From positions 12,369,493 through 12,433,492 of the forward strand of contig CM064569.1 in the NCBI GenBank assembly GCA_032716605.1: 64,000 bases of DNA, written 5' to 3'. The translations under genes and the position numbers were made by a program. Positions 1 to 11,186 of the stretch are shown in pieces (position 1 is the first letter of the stretch; every line of letters begins with the position of its first letter). Under the pieces are notes generated by a model. That model was not told where the DNA came from. It worked only from the letters and a program-made list of their open reading frames with translations, and searched no databases. Source of the stretch: Paralithodes platypus (taxonomy: Eukaryota > Arthropoda > Malacostraca > Decapoda > Lithodidae).

Positions 1-79
1 GAGAGAGAGATGGCTATAGCCATAACATATATTGATATGCGCGAGCATACAGTGAAATATTAGTGTTTATCGAAACACA

Positions 80-155
80 AGTGTGTGTGTCTTTGAAAGA
101 CCATATTAGCATTCTTGATTAAAAAGCTTCCTAGAGTAATAATTAATGTAATATG
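80..155 (+). mobile_element. short fragment of LINE-A reverse transcriptase
   Basis: This stretch, including the words TTTGAAAGACCATATTAGC and TTGATTAAAAAG, matches the 5' end of the LINE-A fragment near 15,185-15,235 read in reverse. It is a small piece of the reverse-transcriptase C-terminal region and has no coding capacity of its own. The call rests only on similarity inside the window. Confidence 0.45.
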
Positions 156-434
156 GGAAGCCATACTATTCAGTTGTTAGTAAAGAAGGGAGAGAAGGAT
201 ACATAAATAAATATTCCATGCTCCTAAATTCATGAAAATGCGATACGGCTAATTCGCTCATAGTACTGGGTTAGATGTATTGTGAAGAAAGTGTAATGGT
301 AAGGATAGACATAGATGCTATAAGTTATAATTGGAGTGATGAATATTTCATGTGAGTCGGGCAAACCTCGTACCCCTAGGTATTCCTAGAGAGGTATGAG
401 GAGCCAAAACACAAATGGTGCAAATCGACAATAA

Positions 435-1605
435 AAATTAAGAGCCCAACATTAACCCCAAGAAGGGCAAATGCACATCAGCTAAGGAAAATACTAATCT
501 ATAATGTGGATATATATTGATAGATAGATATAGATAGATAAATAGATAGATACATAGATAGATAAATAGATAGATAGATCGATATATAGTGTGAGTTAAA
601 GAGTGAGAAAGAGCTGTCTTACTAAATAGACAGGGAATATAGCAATCCCTACAAATCGGTTTGCAAATAATAATATAACATAAACTAATATTTCTTAAAG
701 GTAGATTTCACAAAAAAAGTTGTTTACATCGTAATTAATATCATGAGATATAACGGTAACCATAAACCTGGTGAAATAATTCACGTAACCATTCCTAGAT
801 TCCCCCCCCCCCCCCCCCCCCACCCACACACACACATCATTTACTCCCTGTAGCCCCTACCTCTCCATCCCAGCAAATCTAACGACGCCATCTATGGGAC
901 ATAATATGAAACAGATTCAGGGTGGGGAGAGCGAGTGATCTTACTAATATCAGAGCGAAACATCCCAGCGAAATTACCATTAGGTGGCCAAGTCGGAAAG
1001 GTGACCGACTGTACAGTCACTTATACAAATTCGTGGACTTATATTTTTCTTTGTGCAATTATAACTCTTTGCATTGCTTTTTGGATGGAACTTGCTTGTT
1101 AATAAATAGTACATATAGTTGTATAATTGATGTATAAAAAATTATACCCATAATTTGTATTCCAGAGATATTTACTTTCATAATTAGAAATAGGTGAGGA
1201 CCACGATTTTATTTATATGTACAGTAGCCCAACTAAGTTTTGCGGCAACATATTAGGTATGTGGCACCTGTCTAGTTTGTGCTCCCATCCCAAGCCCGTG
1301 TGGTCTCGTCTAGCAGAGACCCGTGGTGACAGACACCGTGTCAGTCTAGGCAGGCCCCACCGCCTGCACTAGTAGCTACAGCCACGGCACACAGTACTAG
1401 CACACGCTGGGCGCAACATATGACAATATTGCTATCATTATTTGTTTGTATAATAATAGAAGGTTCTCTCTCTCTCTCTTTCTCTCTTAATATAAATAGA
1501 TTTACGCGCGACAAACTGTGTAGATAAGCACACACACACACACACACACACACACCCACACCAGAATGGTAAGCGTCACTACTTTATAGATCCACATTGT
1601 ATACA
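435..1605 (+). repeat. dispersed repeat R1, copy 1 (arm of a large inverted pair)
   Basis: The segment is repeated in reverse orientation at 5810-6963 and partly in direct orientation at 17,510-18,430. Shared landmarks in order are AAAATTAAGAG, a TAGA microsatellite (about 517-590), AGGTAGATTTCAC, a poly-C tract (about 804-821), GCCATCTATGGGACATAAT, CCATTAGGTGGCC, a GTACAGTAG block, CAATATTGCTATCATTATTT, a CT-rich tract and a CA microsatellite near 1530-1556. Homology to the partner fades at AAAATTAAGAG on the outer side and near 1605 on the inner side. No protein is recognisable. The arms are clearly diverged, so this is an old duplication or two independent insertions in opposite orientation. 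Confidence 0.75.
1018..1217. mobile_element. small insertion with 8-bp target duplication (candidate hAT-type MITE)
   Basis: Compared with the other R1 copy, copy 1 has about 200 extra bases, bounded by a direct repeat TGTACAGT at 1010-1017 and 1218-1225. The other copy has a single GTACAGTAG at the equivalent place, so this is an insertion with an 8-bp target duplication. The ends show weak inverted similarity: CACTTATACAAATTCGTGG at the left, and the right end contains CCACGATTTTATTTATA. An 8-bp duplication fits hAT or P superfamilies. The termini do not match the common hAT consensus, so the superfamily is a guess. Confidence 0.5.
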
Positions 1606-2229
1606 GAACTTAAAATGAACACAATAAGTTGCATAAATTGTTATTGTATAATCTATTATACACTTGTTAGTGATTGTTTTAATAAGAGCCCCGGCCTCCT
1701 TAATTCAGAAAGTGATCGAGAAACGGGTAGTCAATTTCTACATCTATTTCCTGATCTACTCATATATTTGTTTTGTTCTTTATAATATGTTATGCGGTCA
1801 GGATTAGCTCCAAGTTCTCTGACACCGGGTATAGATTTTATGAGTTATCCTAAACGTTTATATGCATCAACTGTATTAGTTGTTGCTCAATAAAATGTAA
1901 TTTTATATAGCTAAATGACTAAAAGACTTAATTTGTCCGAACGTTTATTGCATCAGAGGTGAAGCCAGTGATTTTGGGGGCTAATAAGTGATTGAGGTTT
2001 CCGAATGTTTGTGTGCGAACTGTTGTATGGATTCTTCCCCTGCCGCCTCTTGTTTTGCCTCTTTCATGTGTTTCTTGTTTATACTCCCTACCCCTTGTGG
2101 GAATAAGGACTGGCTACTGACTAAATTACAAATGTCAAATTAAGAGTAGTATGCTGCTGTCACATTTGTTAAATGCTTAATCATCAATCTTGTAATGGAA
2201 TTCAACCGTGTTGGCTACGAGTGTCTCGC
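1606..2229. other. no recognisable feature
   Basis: AT-rich sequence without a convincing coding region, RNA or repeat. The short open frame at 1597-1785 shows no family signature. Confidence 0.5.
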
Positions 2230-3420
2230 TATCTATTAACCTTTCCTTTCCCAAGCATACTAATCTATAAACAGACAAAAAATACCTTCAAAGATATTGA
2301 CATGTCAGTAAAGTTTTCGATAAATATCCACATGAAAGATTGCTGATTAAAGAAGCAGCTCATGGAATAGGGCGAACTATATTACGTGAATTAGATCATG
2401 GCTAATTAGTAGGAAACACAAAATTAACATTAACAGTAGCCCATACAATCAGATTGGGGTGTAGTGAAGGTTGGGGTCATACACGATGGTCAGTTTTAGT
2501 TCCTCAATTGTTCATCTTTTACATTAACGACATTGATTTAGGCCTAATTCAAAATATTGGTAATTTTTCAAATGACACTACAAATAGGTTGAATTAGTGT
2601 TTCTGATAACGATGCATGCTCTCCAAAAATAATTTGATAAACTACCCGAATGGTGCAATACCTTGTCAATTGATATTTAATGTAGATACATACATGCAGT
2701 TTAGTGAACATTGGGAAATCGACAGAAATTTCAGGATATAAATTTAACAATATTTGATTCGTCAATAATTACGCACCATATATCTCCCGTATGAGGAGAT
2801 TCAATAGCTCAATGCATTCTTGTGATGTCCTATTCCATTATCCATCTCCCTTACTCAAGGCCAGGGTAGCCAGCTATATCTCAGAACAAAATATATAGTT
2901 TGTTCACCAATCTGAGTGGTGACAGGGGCAAGATGCAATATCAGTGGTATCTAGATGGCTAAATAACATGGAATTAAGTAACTCAATTATTACAAAAGAT
3001 TTGGAAGTCATCGTCAGTCGTGATATGAAACCAAAAAACCAATGCAACGTTGTTTGCAATCAGAGTTTTTAAATATACATCTACAGTAGAAGCGTGAATA
3101 ACAACACACGTAATTTTAAAATTTCACCCGTCCTTAGTAAGGCTTCACATGGATTATGTTTTTAATGTTGCTGTCCAGTGTCCATAGATTGATTGGAAGT
3201 GACGGTACAAAGAAGAATGGCAAAACAATCCAGAATAATGGAACATTAGAACATCAATAATATTCTAACGCCTGACGACTAAGGTCAAATGACACGGAAT
3301 TATAGCCAGAATGGGTTAGAACATTTAACAGAAGTAAAAGATTATTGAGGTAGTGAATATCATGAAATACATGATATGGTCAGTACAAAAGAAAGGGGAC
3401 TTGGGAAAACATTAGGCTTG
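2230..3420 (+). pseudogene. heavily decayed LINE reverse transcriptase (CR1/L2-like)
   Basis: No long open frame survives, but plus-strand translation in shifting frames shows non-LTR reverse-transcriptase blocks in the right order. Near 2310-2400 there is an AFDKVPH-like block (here FDKYPHERLLIKEAAHGI). At about 2488-2595 comes SVLVPQLFIFYINDIDLG, corresponding to the GSVLGPLLFLIYIND motif, followed by a decayed FADDT block read as FSNDT. Near 2965-3035 lies ITKDLEVIVSRDMKPKNQC, the usual DLGV(I/V)xSxDLKxxxQC segment, and at about 3145-3175 a PHLDYVF-like region. Many stops and frameshifts separate these blocks. The CR1/L2 placement rests on these motifs and is approximate. This is a dead remnant with undefined ends. 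Confidence 0.65.
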
Positions 3421-3651
3421 CATTATTAGAAGTGTAGAGTAAGACAGGATATGATACAGATGCTTAAGTTGTAAGTGGGATCCACAAAGACGATGTGGAA
3501 AACGGACTGCTGCTCCGTGATAAGCATGCAACAGTTTGGTAGATATTTGAAATAGGCTACCAATTGCTACAGTAGGATCAATAACGACAGAAAGCTTAGA
3601 AACATAATTAGATAGGCACATGGCTGATTGTTAATGGGATCCACCGTGAAA

Positions 3652-3703
3652 GGGCCAGTTCATGGTATAAAGACTAATATTAGTCTTTATACCATGGGCC
3701 AGT
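3652..3703. repeat. perfect 36-bp palindrome flanked by GGGCCAGT direct repeats
   Basis: Bases 3661-3696 form a perfect palindrome with half-site CATGGTATAAAGACTAAT. The word GGGCCAGT lies directly before it (3652-3659) and overlaps its right edge (3696-3703). It would form an 18-bp stem without a loop. Confidence 0.8.
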
Positions 3704-4480
3704 CAGCCCATAGAATCAGCCCTCTGAAAAAATCCCTCTTTTATTATTTGTGTTTTTGTTAATGTTTATGTAGGCCTAGTTAAATCAGGGCACGTATTTG
3801 ACAGTTAATTCAGACTAGCATTATACTATTATATTCAGAGTAGACAAGGAGACTATTTAATTCAGAGTAGAAAGGGAATATGAAAGTCAAAGGGTAAATA
3901 TGACATAGTATGTGTCCCTATAATTCCTACAGAACCTCCTTAAGTTGTATAAACCCTCCAATGAAAAGCCTGATTAAACTGCCAAAATTAGTCAATCCTA
4001 ATGGGATTAATGATTATATATTTATTGATTCTCATGATAAACTGGTCTCTCTATTCACCAATGATAGTTTAGGTAAGGTATTATTTATTATATTCGAAAA
4101 CAAGTTATATGCATTCACTAAGGGGGGAGGGGGAATTAATAATGGAAGATTTATCCTATATTGCACAGATAGTGGCGGGCGAAGTGGCTAGGATGACTTA
4201 CTAAACAGAGCGTGGTTGGGTTTTAGGTAAACACAGGTATAGACAGGAGTGGTTAATGTGTATATTATATCAAGTCATGCTAGCTTAATAGTATTTGGAA
4301 AATATAAGTAAGGAGTTAATTAGTAAGTTAGGGGTATTAGTGGATGAGTAAAGAAATTAAGATGTTTTATAATGCTCGGTTGATATGAAATTAGCCAAGA
4401 GTGATATGATGGAAAGTATTACTCTGTATGATGATTATTCTATATATTTTATGCACAATATCAACTAGGACTAACTCACA
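3704..4480. other. no recognisable feature
   Basis: AT-rich sequence with short open frames only; the frame at 3910-4191 resembles no known family. Nothing else seen. Confidence 0.45.
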
Positions 4481-4559
4481 TGCCGTGTGTTCCTAGGCCT
4501 CCAACAGCGCAGTCTTCGACCCATGCGTGGTTGAGCTGAAAGTTTTCTTTTCTGAGAAA

Positions 4560-4700
4560 ACAACTCATGGTTGGGAGAGAGGTGTCCTGACCAGGATTCT
4601 AACCCACTCACTTCAGGTATGTTTGGGAGACTTGAGCACCGTAACCACTCTGGTCTGTTTGTGCCTCTTGGTTAGTATTGACTTGACAACTGGTGATCTA
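4560..4700 (-). mobile_element. possible tRNA-derived SINE head
   Basis: On the minus strand the segment reads AGAGTGGTTACGGTGCTCAA followed about 35 bases later by GGGTTAGAATCCTGG. These resemble the pol III A box (with a mismatch) and B box (GGTTAGAATCC against GGTTCRANNCC) of a tRNA-Ser/Leu-like SINE. No tail or duplication was found, so this is a weak call. Confidence 0.35.
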
Positions 4701-5299
4701 TGTTTGTATCCCATCTCCTTCAATATCTTGCGTATAGTTTATGTGGAAACTTGAAGTTGCAAATGTTGCTTAGTTCCATGGCATTGGAGAATGGATGGTT
4801 ATCCATATACTGTTTAATTTCTTGGTCCTGTTATGACGTGGTTTTCCGCTTAGCTCCACTTCTATGTCGGTCTGTCATTTGTCCTTCCCACCTTTTTTTT
4901 CTCCCACCGGTAAATGTTCCTACACCCTACTCTCGCTCATCCCAACCATACTACTGCGTTCAGCAACCTTGCTGAATGGATGACTACTGTAGGTGTGATG
5001 TTGGCAAGTAAGTATTGAGGATTTTTTGATCACCTCAGTTTCCAATAATTACAGCTTCACGCTTTTTAATTTTTTTTTTTTTTTTTTTTTTTTACCGAAA
5101 AAAGTTCGACCTGAAAATATATTGCGTGAAGTTGCATGGTTGGAGTGGCTTAGATATGCATGTAATCTGTAATCAGCCAATTGCCGATATCTGGATTTTG
5201 AGTGTTTGGTTGACCTGTACGGTACCCGTCCAGCTAGCAGTAGACCACCAACACTAAAATAGACTTCGTAAGTGGCCTCTAATTCCAGAGGCCTATTTA

Positions 5300-5440
5300 T
5301 ACTGCTAGATCAAGAGAGGCGCATTGTGTAAGAAGAATTGCCAAAATGTTTCTTTCCCGCCTGGGAATGGAACCTGTGTCCTTTTGGCTGTGAACCAAGT
5401 GCGCTAACCAATATGCTACGGACCACTGTGTGTGTGTGTG
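5300..5440 (-). mobile_element. tRNA-derived SINE head (tRNA-Val-like)
   Basis: Read on the minus strand, the sequence contains TAGCATATTGGTTAGCGC, close to a pol III A box and D arm. It then has an anticodon-like hairpin, stem TTGG/CCAA with a 7-base loop TTCACAG giving a CAC (valine-type) anticodon. GGTTCCATTCC follows, one base away from the B-box consensus. The T stem pairs poorly and the acceptor ends do not pair, so this is not a functional tRNA gene. A tRNA-derived SINE promoter is the best reading. Confidence 0.55.
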
Positions 5441-5809
5441 TGTGTGTGTGATTCTGTAAAATAGAACTTAAATTATATACCCGGTAAACTAAATAATGTT
5501 TAGCTGTACTCCCATATATTTCCATAGTAGACAGAATTTCATCGAAGTTAGATTCTAAAATCATGATACGGTAACGATAATGTTCTATATTCTAATAGTA
5601 TCTCATAGAAACAGTAAGAACTTTAGCTGTATATTAATACACGTTCTTATCATTAATATTACCTGATGCAGATGTTGCAAATAGAACTACTCGTATAACC
5701 CAGCACTGCAAGATGATGCAGATTATAACATACCTGTATTATCTAAAGAGTGTTAATTAGATAAAAGAACACAATTATTTACACCTCATTGTTTTATCAG
5801 GGAAATCAG

Positions 5810-5919
5810 CGTATAATGTGGGTTTATAACACTGAACTTTGCCTTCCGTTTAGGTGTGTGTGTGTGTGTGTGTGCTAATAAATCTACAAATAGTGTAGCG
5901 TGAAAATCGATTGATATTA

Positions 5920-5951
<32 letters not shown>

Positions 5952-6963
5952 CTTCTAATATGATACAAACAAATAATGATAGCAATATTGTCATATGTAG
6001 CGCCCAGCATATGCGAGTACTGTGTCTGTGTGCCCTGGCTGTGGTATCGCCTGCCTTAAGCTCGGTCACACATACACGTTCTAACGTCCCGTCCGTCCCC
6101 GACCAAGAAAATAACTTGTGTGTGTGTCCGTGTATGTCCCGTGGGTGTCCGGGCATAACACTTTTTCTGGCAGTTGCCCCGACCCACGGACCATTTTATG
6201 CATGCATAAAAAGGACGCCGCCTAGGCGCTTTTTATTAAGAGGTCGGGGCCGGACAGGACGTTAGAACGTGTATGTGTGACCCGAGCTTAAGACACCACG
6301 GGTCTTTATTAGACACGACCACATGGGCTTGGGACGGGAGTGCAAACTAGACAGGTGCCACATACCTAATTTTGTCGCAAACCTTAGTTGAGCTACTGTA
6401 CAGTCGGTCACCTTTCCGACTGGGCCACCTAATGGTAATTTCGCTGGGTCTTTCGCTCTGATATTACTAAGATCGCTCACTCCCCCCACCCTGAATTAGT
6501 TGCATATAATGTCCCATAGATGGCGTCGTTAGATTTGCTGGGAAGGAGAGGGATGGGCTACACGGAGAAGGGGGTGTGTGGGTGGGTGTGTGTGTGTGTG
6601 GGGTGGGGGGGGGGGGGGGGGGTATTGTGTAGGGTGGAGGAGGGGGGTTAGTGATATTACTTCACCAGGTTTATGGTTACCGTTTTATCTCTTGATATTA
6701 ATTAATATGTAAATCGTTTTTGCTAGTGAAATCTGCCTCTAAGAAATATTTGTTTATGTGTAATTATTGTTTGCAAACCAATTTGTAGGGATTGCTAGAT
6801 TCACTATCTATTTAGTAAAGACAGCTCTTTCTCACTCATTCACTCACACAATCTATTTATCTATCTATCTATCTATCTATATCTATCCACATTATAGATT
6901 AGTCTCTTCCTTAGCTGATGTTCATTTGCTCTTCTTTGGGTTAATGTTGGTCTCTTAATTTTG
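5810..6963 (-). repeat. dispersed repeat R1, copy 2 (inverted relative to copy 1)
   Basis: The reverse complement of copy 1, with the same landmarks in reverse order: GT and GA microsatellites (about 5853-5951), AATGATAGCAATATTG, the GTACAG site without copy 1's insertion, GGCCACCTAATGG, a poly-G tract (about 6601-6622), TATC microsatellite (about 6854-6880) and CTTAATTTT at the outer edge. A 238-bp MITE interrupts it at 6055-6292. Confidence 0.75.
6055..6292. mobile_element. TTAA-flanked MITE with about 44-bp terminal inverted repeats
   Basis: Both ends carry CTTAAG (6055-6060 and 6287-6292). Inside are near-perfect inverted repeats of about 44 bp, beginning CTCGGTCACACATACACG at the left and, reversed, CTCGGGTCACACATACACG at the right, with three substitutions and one indel. 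R1 copy 1 lacks this segment at the equivalent position and so gives an empty site. The TTAA or CTTAAG duplication suggests a piggyBac-type or other TTAA-specific transposase acting in trans. There is no internal coding region. Confidence 0.8.
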
Positions 6964-7263
6964 GCAAGACCAATAATACTAACAGGTCATCCCACCCAGT
7001 CGTAGCGCGCAGGTGGCTGACATCACACCGAGTCTGTGAGCGAGTACTGCCAAGGCCACCTAGAGTACCAGGCCGAACGGATGGGACCTTTAAATTCTGT
7101 GACGTCGACAAAAGGAGTGCTGAAACGGTCACTAACCTCGCAGGTCAGTATACATTTTAGTGAGGTAGGGGGAGGTTGTCGCTGTGTTTCCAAACTATTT
7201 CCCCCTCATATATACTTTATAAGTACATTATTCCCTGTGATAGCTTCTCCATGATCATCAACA

Positions 7264-7546
7264 ATGCCTTACACGTGTTCAGTGCCAAATTGCAAGGGGA
7301 ATTACAGATCGGGACCGAAAGTGCACGTGTTTAGGTTCCCAAGGAATGCTGACCTTTCCAGCAAATGGCTTACAGCCATTCGACGAGTAGATTACACTCC
7401 AAATGAAAACAGCAGGGTGAGTAAAAATTATTCTACAATGTTATTCACGTGTCTAAGTATTGAGTACGGTAGGCTTAAACATTACATGACTAAATTTACT
7501 CATTCCTTCAGCAAGTTGAAATAGAAATAATAATAATGTTAATATA

Positions 7547-7577
<31 letters not shown>

Positions 7578-7605
7578 TTGATAATACTAATAATAATAGT
7601 AATAC

Positions 7606-7646
<41 letters not shown>

Positions 7647-7663
7647 GTAGTAATAATACAGTA

Positions 7664-7702
<39 letters not shown>

Positions 7703-10700
7703 GTAATAATAAGAATAATAGTAATTGAGTAGCTCAACAGTGGGAGTATATATATTTTCGGGAGTTTATTATGTGGTATATCGATGACTTCATTAATGAT
7801 ATAATAGATGTGTTACCTTTAATATAATTATTATTAATTTCATTATTGATATTATTATAATTACTAATATTAGTATTATTAGTATTATTATTATTATCGA
7901 CGAAGCAAGTTATCCATAACCACGGAGTAGAAGTTATTTTATTTTGTTTGTTGTGTATGTTTTTGACGACGACGCTGGCGGATGCATTGAATTGGATCCT
8001 CCTCCTGGATCAATGCTGCATAATGAAATAATTTTGTATTCCCAATTATGGAAAAATATATATACAAAATTTAAGCCTACCCAGTACTGTAATTTAAGTG
8101 TGGTATATTGAATTGTATATACTATTCATAAGTCAAATTACACACTGCTCAAAATCAGTGTATTTACTCCTTCGTGAATGATTGAACTACCAAGCAATAA
8201 TATCGCTCGCAATACAATTATGCAACTATTTATTTTTAGCTTAGCTATATCGGAGCTTTCATATCTTACAGGTGTGTGAGCTCCATTTTAGACCTGATGA
8301 AATAAGGCGAGAGACTTCGTACTTTGACGAGAAGAGCGGAACTAAATTAGTGGCCAAGTTGACGTATCCTCAGCTCTGTGATGGTGTAATTCCATCACAA
8401 TTACCAAACTGCCCCTCTTACCTTTCTGGCCCATCACATGCTAGAGAAGCCCCGGACAAGAAGAGGAAACGAATGGAAGAGTCTGCCATTCAAGCTGCGT
8501 AGCAAAGAGTATTGCAGATTACAATAAGTACAAACAAGACATAACATTTCATTCTTTAGATGAACTTAAAGACAAAATACAGTTCATTGATAAGAAATAC
8601 TGGACAGTTATTGAAAACGAGGAAGATTTTCATATATGTCGAATTGTTCATTCCCCACAACCTAAAGTTATTTTGTCCTTAGTCATCAAATCAGACTGCA
8701 ATGTTCAGGCTAGTGTACAGGCGGTGCAAATAAACCAGCTAGGGGAATAAAAGATTCCTTCAAAGGTCACTGACATTAATACACTTGAAGTGTTGCTTGA
8801 TGCTTTGCGTAAGTGCGATATCAATAATCCTGCCTCAAACCCAATTAATGCAATTGTAATAATTCAACTTGTGATCTCCTTTTTGTCAACTATTGTACAG
8901 GATAATGGCTTCAAGTATCAGAATACACTCAAATTCGTTTGTGAACAGCTTCATTTAATGACTCTCACTAAATTTGACTACTCCTCAGAATTTTTGATAT
9001 TCTCCTATCTCTTGCATAATTGCTCACCTCAAGGTTACAGACTTCTGAGAGATAAGAAATGCCTAATTCTACCTAGCTATTCAACTATAAGACGAATATT
9101 TTTGTCCAAAACGTTTAACCCAGCTATCGAACACCGTACCAGCCATTTTCTTATGTATATTAAGAACAAATTTAAGTCCCTGACAACCCGTGATAAAACG
9201 GTTACAATGATGGTTGATGAAATTCACCTGAAGCCTTACTTGGATTATAAAGCAGGAAATATTGTTGGTTCAGCATTTGACAGTGATGCAATTGCAACAA
9301 GCGCATATGTGTTTATGCTAAACAGTATTCGGTCAAAATACAGAGATGTTGTTCACATAATTCCAGCAAAGATAATGAAGGCAGAGACATTATGTTGTTC
9401 ACATAATTCCAGCAAAGATAATGAAGGCAGAGACATTATATAACATTATGAAGAAGATTATTTTAGGGCTTGAGAAGATAGGATTTAGGGTCATTAGCAT
9501 TGTAACAGACAATAATGCAATCAATGGCAAAGCTGTATCATATTTTGCCAATCCACCAAAACTGTCCATTGTTTACCCACATCCAGCGCAAAGTACCAGA
9601 CCTCTCTTTTTCCTATACGACGCTGTACATATTTTAAAATGCATCAGGAATAATTGGCTAGGACAGAAAGATGAAGAAAAAACTATGAAATTCCCACAGT
9701 TCCCAAGTAAAAATGTCCGTAATGAATCTAATAAGATAATGTATGCCCCTTTCAGTACTCTCAAAAAACTGTATTTCTTAGAGGAAAATTTGCTCCTAAA
9801 GCAGGCCTATAGGCTAAGCCTGAAAGCATTATCCCCCTCCAACCTAGAGAGACAAAATGTCAAATTAGTTCTCCAAATTTTTAATGAGTATATAATTCAA
9901 GCCTTGCTCAATATTGGAAAACATAATGGCCTAACGTTATTTCAGATGTTGCTAGGTACATCGAAGTGTTTCTTAATTGGTGGAATATAATGAATGTGAA
10001 ATCCCCATTTAAAGGTCTTAGGCACAATAACAAGTTATCTTGTCCATTAACAAATAGTACAGATGATGACCGATATCAGTTCTTGGATAGTTTCCTTAAG
10101 TGGTTAGATGAGTGGGATAGTCTTCCAGGATGTGGGGGGAAACTGACTAGGGAAACAATTAGAGCTCTGAAACATACGACCCATGCAATATTAGAAATAA
10201 CAAATTATTGCATAACAGAACTGAATATGACCTACATACTAACAGGACAATTTCAAACAGACAATTTGGAAGCAAGATTTGGTCAGTATCGACAGTTGGC
10301 AGGAGGAAATTACAATATTTCTGTACGCCAAATATATGAGTGTGAGAAAAAGATACGGATGATGTCAGTGTTAAAACTTAGTTTACCCATACTCGACAAG
10401 AAGGTCATTTTAAAGGATTTTGAAGAAATTGACTATGAGCAAGTAAAAACAGATGAGGAAATTGATTTTGGTTTATGTCATACTAATGTTGAAGTTTGTA
10501 AGGAGGATATTGACAGGTGTAGAGACATCATCCCCGTTATAGTTTATTTAGCTGGCTATTGTTGTTACTCCGTGATAAAGAAAATGAAATGTAATGCTTG
10601 TAAAGAAATGATTACGTGTTCAGATAGTGCTGAAGAAATCCCAGAAAATCTAAGTTACATTGCTGGAATTAGCAGAGGTTCTCTTATATACCCAGATAGT

Positions 10701-11018
10701 GTGACTGCGAACATGGTCATGTATAACTATATTGTAATTAACAAACTTGCTAAGCTTCCTGCCTTTCGCAATGCTACTAGCCAAAGAAATATAGCAACAC
10801 ACCTCACAGTTACGGCTTTAGCAGATACTGATCTCCTGTTCCCTAGTGATATCTGTGAAAATGGTCATAGCACCGAAAAAATAGAAAGTATGGTGGTATA
10901 TGCTTCAACAAATGCAATTTTAAATAATTACTGTGCTAAAGAAAATAACATCCCAACAGCTAACAGAGCTAATAAGAATGTAGGCGTGAAGAGAAAGCTT
11001 CAAACCCTAGAGAAATAG
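7264..11018 (+). pseudogene. THAP-domain P-element-type transposase (THAP9-like), broken
   Basis: Exon 1 (7264-7416) starts MPYTCSVPNCKGNY and is joined at a GTGAGT donor to exon 2 at 8272 (acceptor CTTACAG). Together they encode a THAP zinc domain: C-x4-C, then VCELHF supplying the C-x2-H pair. The body carries transposase blocks typical of P element/THAP9: VDEIHLKPYLDYKAG (about 9210), TDNNAINGK (about 9506), DAVHILKCIRNNW (about 9620) and QTDNLEARFGQYRQLAGGNY (about 10,257), the last matching the C-terminal catalytic glutamate region. The reading frame is broken by a frameshift near 8499, a TAA at 8748-8750, a 46-bp tandem duplication (9346-9391 and 9392-9437) and a frameshift near 9945-9960. 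The product would normally bind DNA through the THAP domain and excise and integrate the element in the nucleus. Start ATG chosen because it precedes the first THAP cysteine by four codons. Confidence 0.85.
7527..7729. repeat. TAA/AAT microsatellite in the transposase intron
   Basis: About 200 bases of imperfect TAA repeats lie inside the 855-bp intron (7417-8271). Homopolymeric open frames here are artefacts. Confidence 0.9.
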
Positions 11019-11055
11019 ATAATGTGTACTGTATTGCATAGTATATAATATGATA

Positions 11056-11094
<39 letters not shown>

Positions 11095-11186
11095 AGTAAA
11101 TATATTGTTCATCTTCATACATATAGTATATAATTAAGTTACTTATATATATTTGTTCAGGAATAATATTGGATGTCACGTAAATT

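Noticed and set aside
5310..5440. A functional tRNA-Val(CAC) gene
   Set aside because: Anticodon arm and A box are good but the T stem and acceptor stem do not pair; a SINE head is more likely.
7453..7737. Leu/Ile-rich 94-codon minus-strand frame resembling a membrane protein
   Set aside because: It is the translation of the TAA microsatellite in the transposase intron.
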